Shown here: in pieces, positions 56,690 through 64,000 of the stretch | Layout of the letters: each line of letters begins with the position of its first letter | Numbering within the stretch: the first letter of the stretch is position 1 | Source: Actinoplanes campanulatus | Lineage (GTDB): Bacteria; Actinomycetota; Actinomycetes; Mycobacteriales; Micromonosporaceae | Reading direction: 5' to 3' | Assembly (NCBI RefSeq): GCF_014647795.1 | Contig: NZ_BMPW01000018.1 | Location: 124,001-188,000, forward strand | Length of the DNA stretch: 64,000 bases | The notes under the pieces: model-generated | The model's database searches: none | Seen by the model: only the letters and a program-made list of their open reading frames with translations | Told to the model about the DNA's origin: nothing | Translations under genes and position numbers: made by a program

Positions 56690-56695
56690 TACAAT
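56690..56695 (+). promoter_or_regulatory. -10 element of a probably leaderless GH20 transcript
   Basis: TACAAT lies 8 nt before GTG 56703, so transcription would start on or next to the start codon. No Shine-Dalgarno sequence precedes the GTG, which fits a leaderless mRNA. Confidence 0.5.
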
Positions 56696-56702
56696 CTTCA
56701 GA

Positions 56703-58106
56703 GTGAGCGAGCGGACGGTGCAACTCGGCGATGTTATCCCTCGGCCGGCCTCGGTGCGGCCCGTCACGGACGCGACGTTTCCGATCGTTTCCGGTACGGC
56801 CGTCAGCGCGCCGCCGGACCTGGAGCGGGTCGCCGCGCACCTGGGCCTGCCCCGGGCCGCCGACGGCGCGATCCGCCTGACCCTGGACCGGGAGCTGCCC
56901 GCCGAGGGCTACCGGCTGGAGATCACCGCGGACGGCGTGACCCTCGCCGGCGGCGCCCCGGCGGGCGTCTTCTGGGGCGTCCAGACGCTGCGCCAGCTCG
57001 GCCCGGTGCTGCCCGGCGGCGTCATCGAGGACCACCCCCGGTACCCCTACCGGGGCGTCATGCTCGACCTGGCCCGGCACTTCTTCACCCCGGACGAGGT
57101 GAAGGCGCACATCGACCTGCTGGTCCAGTTCAAGATCAATCACCTGCACCTGCACCTCACCGACGACCAGGGCTGGCGGCTGGAGATCCCCGGCTGGCCC
57201 CGGCTCACCGAGGTCGGCGGCGGCCCGGGCACCGGCGTGGACGGGGCCGGGCCGGGCTTCCTGACCTGCGCCGAGTACGCCGACCTGGTCGCGTACGCCG
57301 CCGACCGGTTCGTCACCGTGGTGCCGGAGATCGACATGCCCGGCCACGTGAACGCGGTGCAGGTCGCCTACCCCGAGCTCACCGCCGACGGGCAGCCGGT
57401 CGCGCCGCGCACCGACGCCGAGGTGGGCTACAGCTCGCTGGTGGCCGGCAAGGAGGAGACGTACGCCTTCGTCGAGGCCGTCCTGAAGACGGTCGCCGAC
57501 CTGACCCCCGGCCCCTACCTGCACATCGGCGGCGACGAGTGCATGGCCACGCCGCCGGGCGACTACCGCGCCTTCCTGGAGCGGGTGCTGCCGATCCCGG
57601 CCGCCCACGGCAAGAGCGTGATCGGCTGGCACGAGATCGCCGCCGTCGACCTGCCGGAGAACGCGATCGTGCAGTTCTGGCGGATCGAGGAGTCCGACGA
57701 GGCGGTGGCCCGGGCCGCGGCGTCCGGCCGGCGCGTCATCGTCTCCCCGGCCGACCGCACCTACCTTGACATGAAGTACGACGCCGGCAGCCCGCTCGGG
57801 CTGGACTGGGCCGGGCACCTGACGGTCGAGCGGGCGTACGACTGGGATCCGGCCGAGCGGCTGCCCGGCGTCGGCGAGGAGGCGATCCTCGGCGTCGAGG
57901 CGCCGCTCTGGTCGGAGACCCTGCGCAGCGTCGACGACGTGCGCTACCTGACCTTCCCCCGGCTGCCCGCGGTGGCCGAGGTGGCGTGGTCACCGCGCGG
58001 AGGCCGGGACTGGGCGTCGTTCCGGGAGCGGCTGGCCGCCTTCGGGCCGCGCTGGACCGCCGCCGGGATCAACTTCCATCGAGCGCCCGAGATCGACTGG
58101 CACTGA
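56703..58106 (+). CDS. GH20 beta-N-acetylhexosaminidase
   Basis: 467 residues without a signal peptide, so intracellular, cleaving terminal beta-GlcNAc or GalNAc from imported chitin or muropeptide fragments. After an N-terminal GH20b-like domain (about 1-115) the barrel has RGVMLDLARHFFTPDEVKAH, FKINHLHLHLTDDQGWRLEI and the catalytic pair Asp278-Glu279 in HIGGDEC. GTG 56703 was chosen because TACAAT lies 8 nt upstream (leaderless); ATG 56676 would add 9 residues without a good RBS. The 3' end overlaps the convergent P450 gene by 38 bp. Confidence 0.93.
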   Translation: MSERTVQLGDVIPRPASVRPVTDATFPIVSGTAVSAPPDLERVAAHLGLPRAADGAIRLTLDRELPAEGYRLEITADGVTLAGGAPAGVFWGVQTLRQLGPVLPGGVIEDHPRYPYRGVMLDLARHFFTPDEVKAHIDLLVQFKINHLHLHLTDDQGWRLEIPGWPRLTEVGGGPGTGVDGAGPGFLTCAEYADLVAYAADRFVTVVPEIDMPGHVNAVQVAYPELTADGQPVAPRTDAEVGYSSLVAGKEETYAFVEAVLKTVADLTPGPYLHIGGDECMATPPGDYRAFLERVLPIPAAHGKSVIGWHEIAAVDLPENAIVQFWRIEESDEAVARAAASGRRVIVSPADRTYLDMKYDAGSPLGLDWAGHLTVERAYDWDPAERLPGVGEEAILGVEAPLWSETLRSVDDVRYLTFPRLPAVAEVAWSPRGGRDWASFRERLAAFGPRWTAAGINFHRAPEIDWH

Positions 58107-59331
58107 CCTCGCGGATCACCGCGTGCTCCGGGACGACCACCTGGATCCGGTCCCGGGGCAGCGCCGGGATCCGGGACAGGTCGATCGCGGTGTCCTGCGG
58201 CGGCAGATAGTGGTCCAGCGCCGCGAGCCGCCGGACCAGGGTGCCGAGCACGGCGACGGTGATCCTCTCGCCCGGGCAGCGGTGCCCGGTCCGGGGATCC
58301 CCGCCGCCCTGCGGGATGAGATCGAAGTCGCCGATCTCCCGGCCCAGGAACCGTGCCGGCGAGAACGCGTACGGCTCCGGCCACAGCTCCGGGTCGTGGT
58401 TCTGCCCGTAGACGTCGAGCAGCACCAGCGTCCCGGTCGGGATCGGCTCGCCCTGGAAGAAGGCGTCCCGGACGGCCCGGCCCCCGAGGAACGGGGCGAA
58501 CGGGTAGAACCGCCGCACCTCGTGCACGAACGCCTCGGTGTAGTCGTCGTCGCCGGAGCGGATCCGGGCCTGATGACGCGGCCACATGTCCATGGCGTGC
58601 GCGGCGAACGCCAGGTACCAGGCCACCGCGATCGCCGGGCGGATGATGTTCAGCAGCTCGACGGCGGCCACCCGCGGGTCCAGCCGGGCGCCGTCCTCGG
58701 TGTGGTGCGCCACGGCGGACAGGACGGTGCCCGAGCGCGGCTTCGCCCGTACCGCTGAAATGATCTTGGAAAATCGCCTCTCCTCCCGGCGGCGTGCCGC
58801 GAGGGCCCGCGCGGTGCGCGGCCCGACCGCCGCGAACCCGTCGACCATCGCAGCGCAATGCCTGGCCAGGGCGTTCACCTCACGCTCCCGCAGGGGTACG
58901 CCCACCCAGCGCGACACCGCGGAGGCGAGGATCCGGGTCGCCTCGTCGAAGAGCCGCACCGGCGGACCGCCCCGCCACCGCTCGGCGGCCGAGTCGAACG
59001 CCTCCCCGGCCAGCTCGGCCAGCCGGTCGGCGCCGTCGTCCGTCAGCAGCGACGTGAACAGCGCCTTCCGGTGCCGGTGCGCCGTCCCGTCCAGGTTCTG
59101 CACCCCGCCGTCGCCGAAGAGGGTGCGCACCACGAGATCCGGCAGCGCCGAGTGCCGCTCCAGGTTGCCGGTGCCGTAGAAGAACTGCGCCGCGGACGGG
59201 CCGCAGATGCCGACAGCCAGCCGGCCCAGCACCCGGGTCCGCACCGCGCCGCCACCCGCCCGGCGGCGCAGATCGGGCAGCCACGCGTACCCCTTCAGGG
59301 CGACGGCCAGTGTCTGATCGAGGTCAGCCAT
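58069..59331 (-). CDS. CYP152-family fatty-acid peroxygenase (P450)
   Basis: 420 residues. It matches CYP152 P450BSbeta: heme loop IPQGGGDPRTGHRCPGE with thiolate Cys352, the Arg231-Pro232 pair in IRPAIAVAWYL that binds the fatty-acid carboxylate, and EVRRFYPFAPFLGG. Such enzymes use H2O2, not a redox partner, to hydroxylate or decarboxylate fatty acids. At the position that separates hydroxylases (Gln) from the OleT decarboxylase (His), this protein has Gln78 (GVQNLDG), so hydroxylation is predicted. ATG 59331 is the start; longer frames upstream are shadows. It is convergent with GH20 and divergent from the M48 peptidase. Confidence 0.92.
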   Translation of the reverse strand: MADLDQTLAVALKGYAWLPDLRRRAGGGAVRTRVLGRLAVGICGPSAAQFFYGTGNLERHSALPDLVVRTLFGDGGVQNLDGTAHRHRKALFTSLLTDDGADRLAELAGEAFDSAAERWRGGPPVRLFDEATRILASAVSRWVGVPLREREVNALARHCAAMVDGFAAVGPRTARALAARRREERRFSKIISAVRAKPRSGTVLSAVAHHTEDGARLDPRVAAVELLNIIRPAIAVAWYLAFAAHAMDMWPRHQARIRSGDDDYTEAFVHEVRRFYPFAPFLGGRAVRDAFFQGEPIPTGTLVLLDVYGQNHDPELWPEPYAFSPARFLGREIGDFDLIPQGGGDPRTGHRCPGERITVAVLGTLVRRLAALDHYLPPQDTAIDLSRIPALPRDRIQVVVPEHAVIREVSASRSRALDGS

Positions 59332-59422
59332 ACCGCTCCGTATAACCAGCAGTCCGGACACGAAACGGTTACGTACGGTTTTGGCCCTACGCTGGGTGGC
59401 CGGTCTGGGGGAGGAGTACGGC

Positions 59423-61369
59423 TTGAGTAGGAATGCACCACCGGTGGCGACGCGGTCGGCCATCGCGCTGGCCGGGTTTCCGGTCGTCGCCGGGCTCCAG
59501 CTCGCCGCCGTGCTGCTGCTCCTCTGGGCGGTCCTGTCGGTGCTGCCCAGCGCCGTCGCGCTGCGGGCCGGGGTGCCGCTGAGCATCGCCACCGTCGGCG
59601 CCCTGGGATACGAGACCTGGCGGGCCCTGCACACCCGTCGGCGCACCCCGGCCGGGGTGGCGGTCACCCGCCGGCAGGCCCCGAAGCTGTGGGAGCTGAT
59701 CGACGGCGCCGCCGCGGCCGCCGGGGTCCGCCCGCCGGACGGGGTCACCGTGGTCGCCGACGCCACCGCGGCCCTCGGCGAGCGCACCCGGGTGCTCGGC
59801 CTGATCGGTGGGCGACGCGACCTCTACCTGGGCCTGCCGCTGCTCCAGGCGCTCCCGCCGGCCCGGCTCCGGGCGGTGGTCGCGCACGAGCTGGCGCACG
59901 GCTCGCCGAAACTCGGCCGGTGGGCGCCGCTCGCCTACCGCGGCCGGGTCGCGGTCGGCCGGATGGCGCCGCGGCTCTCCCGGCGCAATCCGGCCGGGGC
60001 GGTGCTCCGCGCGTACGCGAGGTTCTATCGCCGGATGGACGCCCCGTTCAGCCGCGCCCAGGAACTGGCCGCCGACCGGATCGCGGCCGACCACGCCGGG
60101 GTGGCCGACGCCGTGGCCGCGCTGCGGGACCTGCCCGCGCTGGCCGGCATGCAGCGCCTGTTCCACGCCGAATACGTGGGGCCCGGCTGGCAGGCCGGTT
60201 ACGTGCCGGACGACGTGTTCGGCGGGCTGTTGCGGGTGCTGGCCGCCCGGTCGGTGGAGATGAGCATGCTGCGGGCCGCCGAGCCGGCGCCGAGTGGTCC
60301 GTGGGACACCCACCCGCCGCTGGCCGAGCGGGTGGCGGCCCTGACCCCGGAGCCCTCCCCAGCCGCTTCCGATACCGCGCCCCCTTCTGATGCCGCGTCC
60401 GCGCCCGAGGAGTCGCCCGCAGAGGAGACCGTGTCCGAGGAGAAACCCGCGGAACCGGACGAGGAGCTCGTCCCTGATCTGCCCGCGCTCGGGCGGGCGC
60501 TCCAGGCGGTGGCCTTCCCGCCGCGCGGGCGCACCGTGGTGAGCTGGGACGAATGCCTCAGCTTCGCCCGTACCATGGAGATGGAACGGGAAGCGGAAGC
60601 CGCCCTCGCGGCGATCTCGCGCGCCTCGGACGCGGCCGTTCCGGACGCCGCGCATCTGCTCACCCTGGTCGCCGACGGCCGGCTGCGTGCCGCGGCCGGC
60701 GCGGTCTTCCCGGACACGTCACCGGAGGAGATCACCGCGCGGATCGTCGACCTGCTCGGGCTCATGCTGGCCCTCGCCGCACTGCGCGGCGGCGTGGCCC
60801 GCTGGCGGCACAGCTGGACCGGAGCGGCCGAGGTGGTCGCCGTCGACGGCGCCAACCTGAACCTCGCCGAACTCGCCGCCGCGGCCGCCGACCCGGAGAC
60901 CGCCGAGGCGGTCCGGACCTATCTGACCGAGAACGGCTTCGACCTGGCCGCGCGGGCGGACCAGCGCGCCGCGGCCCGCGCCCGGGTGCTCGGCGGGCTG
61001 GTCAACCTGTCCGCGGACGGCACGCGTACCGATCTGCTGATCACCGACCTGGGCCTGCTGCTGGTGCCGGGCCTGCCGCGGGGCCGGGGCGTCGAGGCGA
61101 AACGCCGGCTGACCCGGATCGCGGCCGACGGTGTCCCGGCCGGCACCGAGCCGCCCGCCGAGCCCGATTCCGATCAGGAGGTACGCCGGTTCGTGCCGTT
61201 CGCCGATGTCGCCGGGGTGACCGTCCTACCCGGACGGCGAAAGGGCTGGGTCCTCGGTCTGCGGGACGGCGGCAACCTGTCCCTGCGCCCCGCCCTCGAC
61301 GCCGATGAGCTGCCCGGAGGCTGGGCGGCCTGGGACGAGGCCGTGACCTTCCTGGCCGGAACCCGCTGA
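59423..61369 (+). CDS. M48-family membrane metallopeptidase with long C-terminal extension
   Basis: 648 residues from TTG 59423, chosen for GGAGGAG 7 nt upstream. Two membrane segments (about 15-40 and 48-66) precede the peptidase domain (about 75-300), with the zinc motif HELAH (155-159) and the third ligand Glu214 in QELAADRIAAD. This resembles the HtpX/Ste24-like group. The 330-residue extension starts with a Pro/Ser/Glu-rich linker and ends in a domain with repeated hydrophobic-acidic pattern and a final beta-rich part (FADVAGVTVLPGRRKGWVLG). The substrate is unknown; membrane protein quality control is a family-level guess. Confidence 0.88.
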   Translation: MSRNAPPVATRSAIALAGFPVVAGLQLAAVLLLLWAVLSVLPSAVALRAGVPLSIATVGALGYETWRALHTRRRTPAGVAVTRRQAPKLWELIDGAAAAAGVRPPDGVTVVADATAALGERTRVLGLIGGRRDLYLGLPLLQALPPARLRAVVAHELAHGSPKLGRWAPLAYRGRVAVGRMAPRLSRRNPAGAVLRAYARFYRRMDAPFSRAQELAADRIAADHAGVADAVAALRDLPALAGMQRLFHAEYVGPGWQAGYVPDDVFGGLLRVLAARSVEMSMLRAAEPAPSGPWDTHPPLAERVAALTPEPSPAASDTAPPSDAASAPEESPAEETVSEEKPAEPDEELVPDLPALGRALQAVAFPPRGRTVVSWDECLSFARTMEMEREAEAALAAISRASDAAVPDAAHLLTLVADGRLRAAAGAVFPDTSPEEITARIVDLLGLMLALAALRGGVARWRHSWTGAAEVVAVDGANLNLAELAAAAADPETAEAVRTYLTENGFDLAARADQRAAARARVLGGLVNLSADGTRTDLLITDLGLLLVPGLPRGRGVEAKRRLTRIAADGVPAGTEPPAEPDSDQEVRRFVPFADVAGVTVLPGRRKGWVLGLRDGGNLSLRPALDADELPGGWAAWDEAVTFLAGTR

Positions 61370-61519
61370 CCCGAGTCGCCTGTCCGACGATTCCGCAACC
61401 GTTACGTCACTTTGGGTCACAATAACTCCAGCGATTGTTTGCTTCGCCGGCGTCCGAATTGGGTAGCAGGTCCCGGAGCGGGGCGCGACGATCGTCTCGG
61501 ACGCGGGGGAGGGGCCGTC

Positions 61520-61981
61520 ATGGAGCGAGGTCCGTTGGCGCTCTTCGGGGCGATCGTGTCGGTCGGCTTGGGTCCCGCCCTGTGGCTGGGCGCGCAGCTC
61601 GGCGCGGTGAACCTGGCGCCCAGCCAGCGGCCGGCCCCGGTGAACGAGCAGTTCCCCGGTGTCGACATGGACTTCGGCGGCGCCGGCGCGGGTGATCCGG
61701 CCGTCGATCCGATGTCCACCTACCCGTTCACGCCGTACCACCCGCCCACGTCGACGGCGCCCGCGAAGCGGAAGCAGGCCGCCCCGGCGAGCCCCGCGAC
61801 GGTCGAACCGGTGCAGCCGTCCCCGCCGCCGGCCTCCCCGTCGTCCGCTCCGCCGTCCTCGCCGTCGACCGCACCGGCCGGGCCGTCGCCCAGCACCGCG
61901 CCGGTGTCGCCGTCGCCTTCCCCGTCGCCCGAATGCTCCGAGCCGGAGGCCGGCGTCGATCCCGATCCGTCGGCACGTTGA
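61520..61981 (+). CDS. Small secreted or anchored Pro/Ser-rich hypothetical protein
   Basis: 153 residues. A hydrophobic N-terminus (ALFGAIVSVGLGPALWLGAQ) is a membrane anchor or uncleaved signal. The rest is low-complexity: Pro/Ala/Ser/Thr repeats, with SPSPSPSPECSEPEAGVDPD near the end. No catalytic motif or known domain. A GGGGGAGGGG sequence precedes ATG 61520. The stop codon lies inside a 17-bp hairpin arm. The composition resembles a cell-wall-spanning linker. Confidence 0.65.
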   Translation: MERGPLALFGAIVSVGLGPALWLGAQLGAVNLAPSQRPAPVNEQFPGVDMDFGGAGAGDPAVDPMSTYPFTPYHPPTSTAPAKRKQAAPASPATVEPVQPSPPPASPSSAPPSSPSTAPAGPSPSTAPVSPSPSPSPECSEPEAGVDPDPSAR

Positions 61982-62013
61982 GGGGGAGCCGCGAACGGCT
62001 CCCCCTCAACGTG
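61974..62013. terminator. Bidirectional hairpin terminator
   Basis: A perfect 17-bp stem (61974-61990 with 61997-62013), 6-nt loop. It contains the stop codon of the Pro/Ser-rich gene and ends 8 bp before the convergent gene at 62022. Confidence 0.85.
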
Positions 62014-62021
62014 TGCGGCGG

Positions 62022-62729
62022 TCAGAGGCCCAGCAGCCGGTCCAGGATGTCCCGGTAGCTACGCAGCTCGACACGCAGCGCCTCGGTCTCGTCGGTGCCG
62101 GTGGACAGTGAGCCGCGGTGGTCGCGCAGCGCCTTGGCCAGCTTGTCGACCGCCTCGTCCACCAGTCCGGCCGCCTCGCCGGTGGCCGCCTTCGGGTCGT
62201 CGACGAAACGCAGCTGGATGTCGCGCCACCGCTCGCGCAGCGACTCGACGTCGCCGCCCGGGAACAGCGCCACCGGGCCGGAGAGCGGCTTCTCCGCGGC
62301 GGGCCGCGGATCGTCCACAGCGGAGTCGGTCTCCGGGGTCAGGTGCGGGTCGTCGAAGGTCCGCCGATCCTCGATCGCCTGGTCCACCGCGGCGTCGTCC
62401 TTGTGCACGTCGTCCTCGGCGTCGGCCGTGTCGGCCTTGGCGGTGCCGTCCTCGAAGGCGACGGTACGGTCGGCGGCCGGCTCGGCGGCGGCGGTGGGGA
62501 TCCGGTCGGTGCGCTCCGGGTCGTCGCCGACCGCGGAGGTGCCCACCGCGACGGGCTGCTGGTCCGGGCCGGTTTCCCGCTGCCACGGCGATCCGGCCCG
62601 CTGCTGCGGGACCGGCCGCGGGGCGGTCCCGTCGGCGCCGTCGTGTTCCTTGGCCTGGTTGTTCTGATCGGTCTGATCCGTCTGGCCGGTCTCGTCGGTC
62701 TCGTTGGCCTCGTTGGAGAAGAAGCGCAT
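62022..62729 (-). CDS. Acidic hypothetical protein with a C-terminal helical domain shared with its neighbour
   Basis: 235 residues, no membrane segment. The N-terminus is low-complexity (NETDETGQTDQTDQNNQA) and the middle is acidic and disordered. The last 85 residues form a helical domain: WRDIQLRFVDDPKAATGEAA, then LVDEAVDKLAKALRDHRG and LRSYRDILDRLLGL. The same pattern is in the next gene upstream (WEEVQIRFVDSPKEAVATAD, ending YRALFADLLGE), so they are paralogs in one operon with a 12-bp gap. Function unknown; I recognise no named domain. Confidence 0.78.
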   Translation of the reverse strand: MRFFSNEANETDETGQTDQTDQNNQAKEHDGADGTAPRPVPQQRAGSPWQRETGPDQQPVAVGTSAVGDDPERTDRIPTAAAEPAADRTVAFEDGTAKADTADAEDDVHKDDAAVDQAIEDRRTFDDPHLTPETDSAVDDPRPAAEKPLSGPVALFPGGDVESLRERWRDIQLRFVDDPKAATGEAAGLVDEAVDKLAKALRDHRGSLSTGTDETEALRVELRSYRDILDRLLGL

Positions 62730-62741
62730 CGTCGGGGCTCC

Positions 62742-63362
62742 TCAGCGGCTGGTGGCGTCGGTTTCAGGAGTGGTTCCGGTGCGGGGCGCGGCCTCGGCGG
62801 CCGGCCGGGGCGCCGGGGTGGTGTGCGCGACCGGGTCCTCGCCGAGCAGGTCGGCGAAGAGAGCGCGGTAGTGGACGAGCGCCTGGCGCAGATCCTCGGT
62901 CTCGGCCCGGCCGTCCCGGCTGCGGATGCTGATCTCGTGGGCGGAGCGGTAGTGCTCCAGGGTGGCGGCGTGCTCCACGGACAGGTCGGCGAGCCGCTCG
63001 TCGTAGTCGCCGGTCGGGTAGCCGCGCTCGGTGATCAGGCGGGTGACCAGCTCGTCGGCGGTCGCCACCGCCTCCTTCGGGCTGTCCACGAACCGGATCT
63101 GGACCTCTTCCCAGGCGGCGGCGTACCGGGTCCGGGACTCGGCGGAGAGCGGCTCGATCTCCAGCTTCGCGTGCCGCTTGGTGCGCTCGAGCAGCTCCTT
63201 CTCGGCCTCGGAGCGGCTGCCGGTGTCGGCGACCACGCGGTCGTACTCCGGGCCGAAGGTCTGCCGCAACCGGCGGCGGCGCGCGGCCTGGACACCGACC
63301 ACGACCGCGGCCAGCACCAGGAGGACGACGACTATCAGGACGATGGTGGCGGTGGTGGACAT
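62742..63362 (-). CDS. Membrane-anchored protein with the same helical domain
   Basis: 206 residues. An N-terminal membrane segment (about 5-27, TATIVLIVVVLLVLAAVVVG) is followed by a basic helical stretch (RRRRLRQTFGPEYDRVV) and the domain shared with the downstream gene (WEEVQIRFVDSPKEAVATAD). A Pro/Ala/Thr tail ends it. ATG 63362 has AAGGAGG upstream, one of the best ribosome binding sites in the window. It is the first gene of a two-gene operon. Membrane-bound and soluble paralogs in one operon suggest a complex of the two, which is inference. Confidence 0.82.
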   Translation of the reverse strand: MSTTATIVLIVVVLLVLAAVVVGVQAARRRRLRQTFGPEYDRVVADTGSRSEAEKELLERTKRHAKLEIEPLSAESRTRYAAAWEEVQIRFVDSPKEAVATADELVTRLITERGYPTGDYDERLADLSVEHAATLEHYRSAHEISIRSRDGRAETEDLRQALVHYRALFADLLGEDPVAHTTPAPRPAAEAAPRTGTTPETDATSR

Positions 63363-63675
63363 CAGGTTCCTCCTTCTTCCATCGCCTGTATTCCCATCCG
63401 ATACCACGCGCCAATCCCACCGCGCCGAATAAGGGGTGAGCGGGACGCCACTGTCGTAAGACCGACGATCTAGCGAAAAAGATCGTGAGGCGTTCTGGCT
63501 GGACAAACAGGAGGAAGACGGCCGCTGGAGCGGTTTCGGGAACTAGCTGAGACGGACGTCATTACGTATTCTTCCGCAAGCGTGCCCACGGGTGTGCCGG
63601 TCGTCCCCCGCCGACCGGCCGGTGCCACGGGCGGCGCGCTGGTCGTTCCCTGCCGAACCCCTCGGGCGGAGCCTG
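63363..63675. other. Divergent promoter region before the sensor kinase gene
   Basis: 313 bp with no convincing gene. Promoters for both divergent operons must lie here. CTAGCGAAAAAGATCGTGAGG (in part) marks a low-GC patch at about 63470-63490, a likely start of transcription. I could not fix the -10/-35 elements. Confidence 0.4.
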
Positions 63676-64000
63676 ATGAGAAGCCGTAACTGGTCGATCC
63701 GTTCGAAGATCATCGCGATGGTCGCGGTGCCGCTGTCCGCGGTGCTGGCCCTCTGGATCTTCGCGACCTCGGTGACCGCGGGCCCCGCCAACCATCTGCT
63801 CGACGCCCGCGAGTCGGTTCTCACGCTCGGCGACCCGGGGATGCGGCTGATCGGCCAGTTGCAGCGCGAACGCCACTACTCCGCCATCTTCCAGGCCACC
63901 ACCCGCCCGTCGAAGACCGAACTGGCCCAGGAGCGGGTGATGACCGACCGGCTGGTCGGCGAGGTGCGGGCCGCCGCCCGGAAGGCGGACGCCAGCGAGG
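63676..64000 (+). CDS. NIT-type sensor histidine kinase, N-terminal part (3' partial)
   Basis: The frame is open to the right window edge (108 residues). An Arg-rich start (MRSRNWSIRSKIIAMVAVPL) and one membrane segment (about 10-32) lead to an extracellular helical domain (GMRLIGQLQRERHYSAIFQA) that resembles nitrate/nitrite-sensing (NIT) domains of actinobacterial sensor kinases, such as those of the Streptomyces conservon group. GGAG lies 5 nt before ATG 63676. The kinase domain itself is not visible, so the family call rests on the N-terminus. Confidence 0.75.
   Translation, partial: MRSRNWSIRSKIIAMVAVPLSAVLALWIFATSVTAGPANHLLDARESVLTLGDPGMRLIGQLQRERHYSAIFQATTRPSKTELAQERVMTDRLVGEVRAAARKADASE

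Overview
The window is chromosomal DNA from a high-GC Gram-positive actinomycete. GC-rich third codon positions, frequent GTG/TTG starts with GGAGG-type ribosome binding sites, ATGA/GTGA gene overlaps, SigE-type sigma factors, XRE/DUF397 pairs, GlxA and PucR regulators and many secreted lipoproteins and carbohydrate-active enzymes all fit this. A Micromonosporaceae (Actinoplanes-like) origin is my inference and has not been tested. I see no phage, insertion sequence, CRISPR array or replication origin.

Layout. 1-5.4 kb: the end of a SigE-family sigma gene with a membrane partner, two tandem L,D-transpeptidase lipoproteins, and a secreted deacetylase bracketed by two near-identical tRNA-Lys(CUU) genes. 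5.5-17.3 kb: HupE/UreJ-like membrane protein, FMN reductase, sulfatase, P450, a FIMAH-like surface protein, the divergent DUF305/LVIVD pair, PucR regulator with a divergent YVTN propeller protein, and two hypotheticals. 17.6-22.7 kb: XRE/DUF397 pair, a GPP34-APC permease-GNAT operon, an orphan acyltransferase-like gene and a possible 60-residue zinc-ribbon-like small protein. 22.9-27.4 kb: secreted GH5 cellulase behind a CebR/CelR-type operator, a second SigE-type sigma factor with its coupled membrane beta-propeller, and LysE; a 41-bp tandem repeat separates the last two.

27.5-40.6 kb is a plant-polysaccharide utilisation locus: GH3 glycosidase, ROK repressor, Lpl-type ABC importer (Tat lipoprotein plus two permeases), an unrelated RTX-type secreted protein, a GH95-like alpha-fucosidase/galactosidase and a GH42 beta-galactosidase. 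The importer promoter carries a near-perfect CebR-type box and a XylR-type (ROK) operator; a weaker ROK site lies between the GH95 and GH42 genes; the GH3 gene has its own 16-bp palindrome. I infer import of branched oligosaccharides, such as xyloglucan fragments, with trimming inside the cell.

40.5-64 kb: GlxA regulator with a divergent rhodanese, alditol oxidase, MHYT membrane sensor, FabH, PRC-barrel protein, a flippase fused to a condensation-like domain, CorA, an ABC-2 exporter with a divergent WYL regulator, an ECF sigma with its membrane partner, two GNATs, a probably leaderless GH20 hexosaminidase, a CYP152-type peroxygenase P450, an M48 peptidase, two paralogous helical-domain proteins and the start of a NIT-type sensor kinase. 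Most convergent gene pairs are separated by long GC-rich hairpins.
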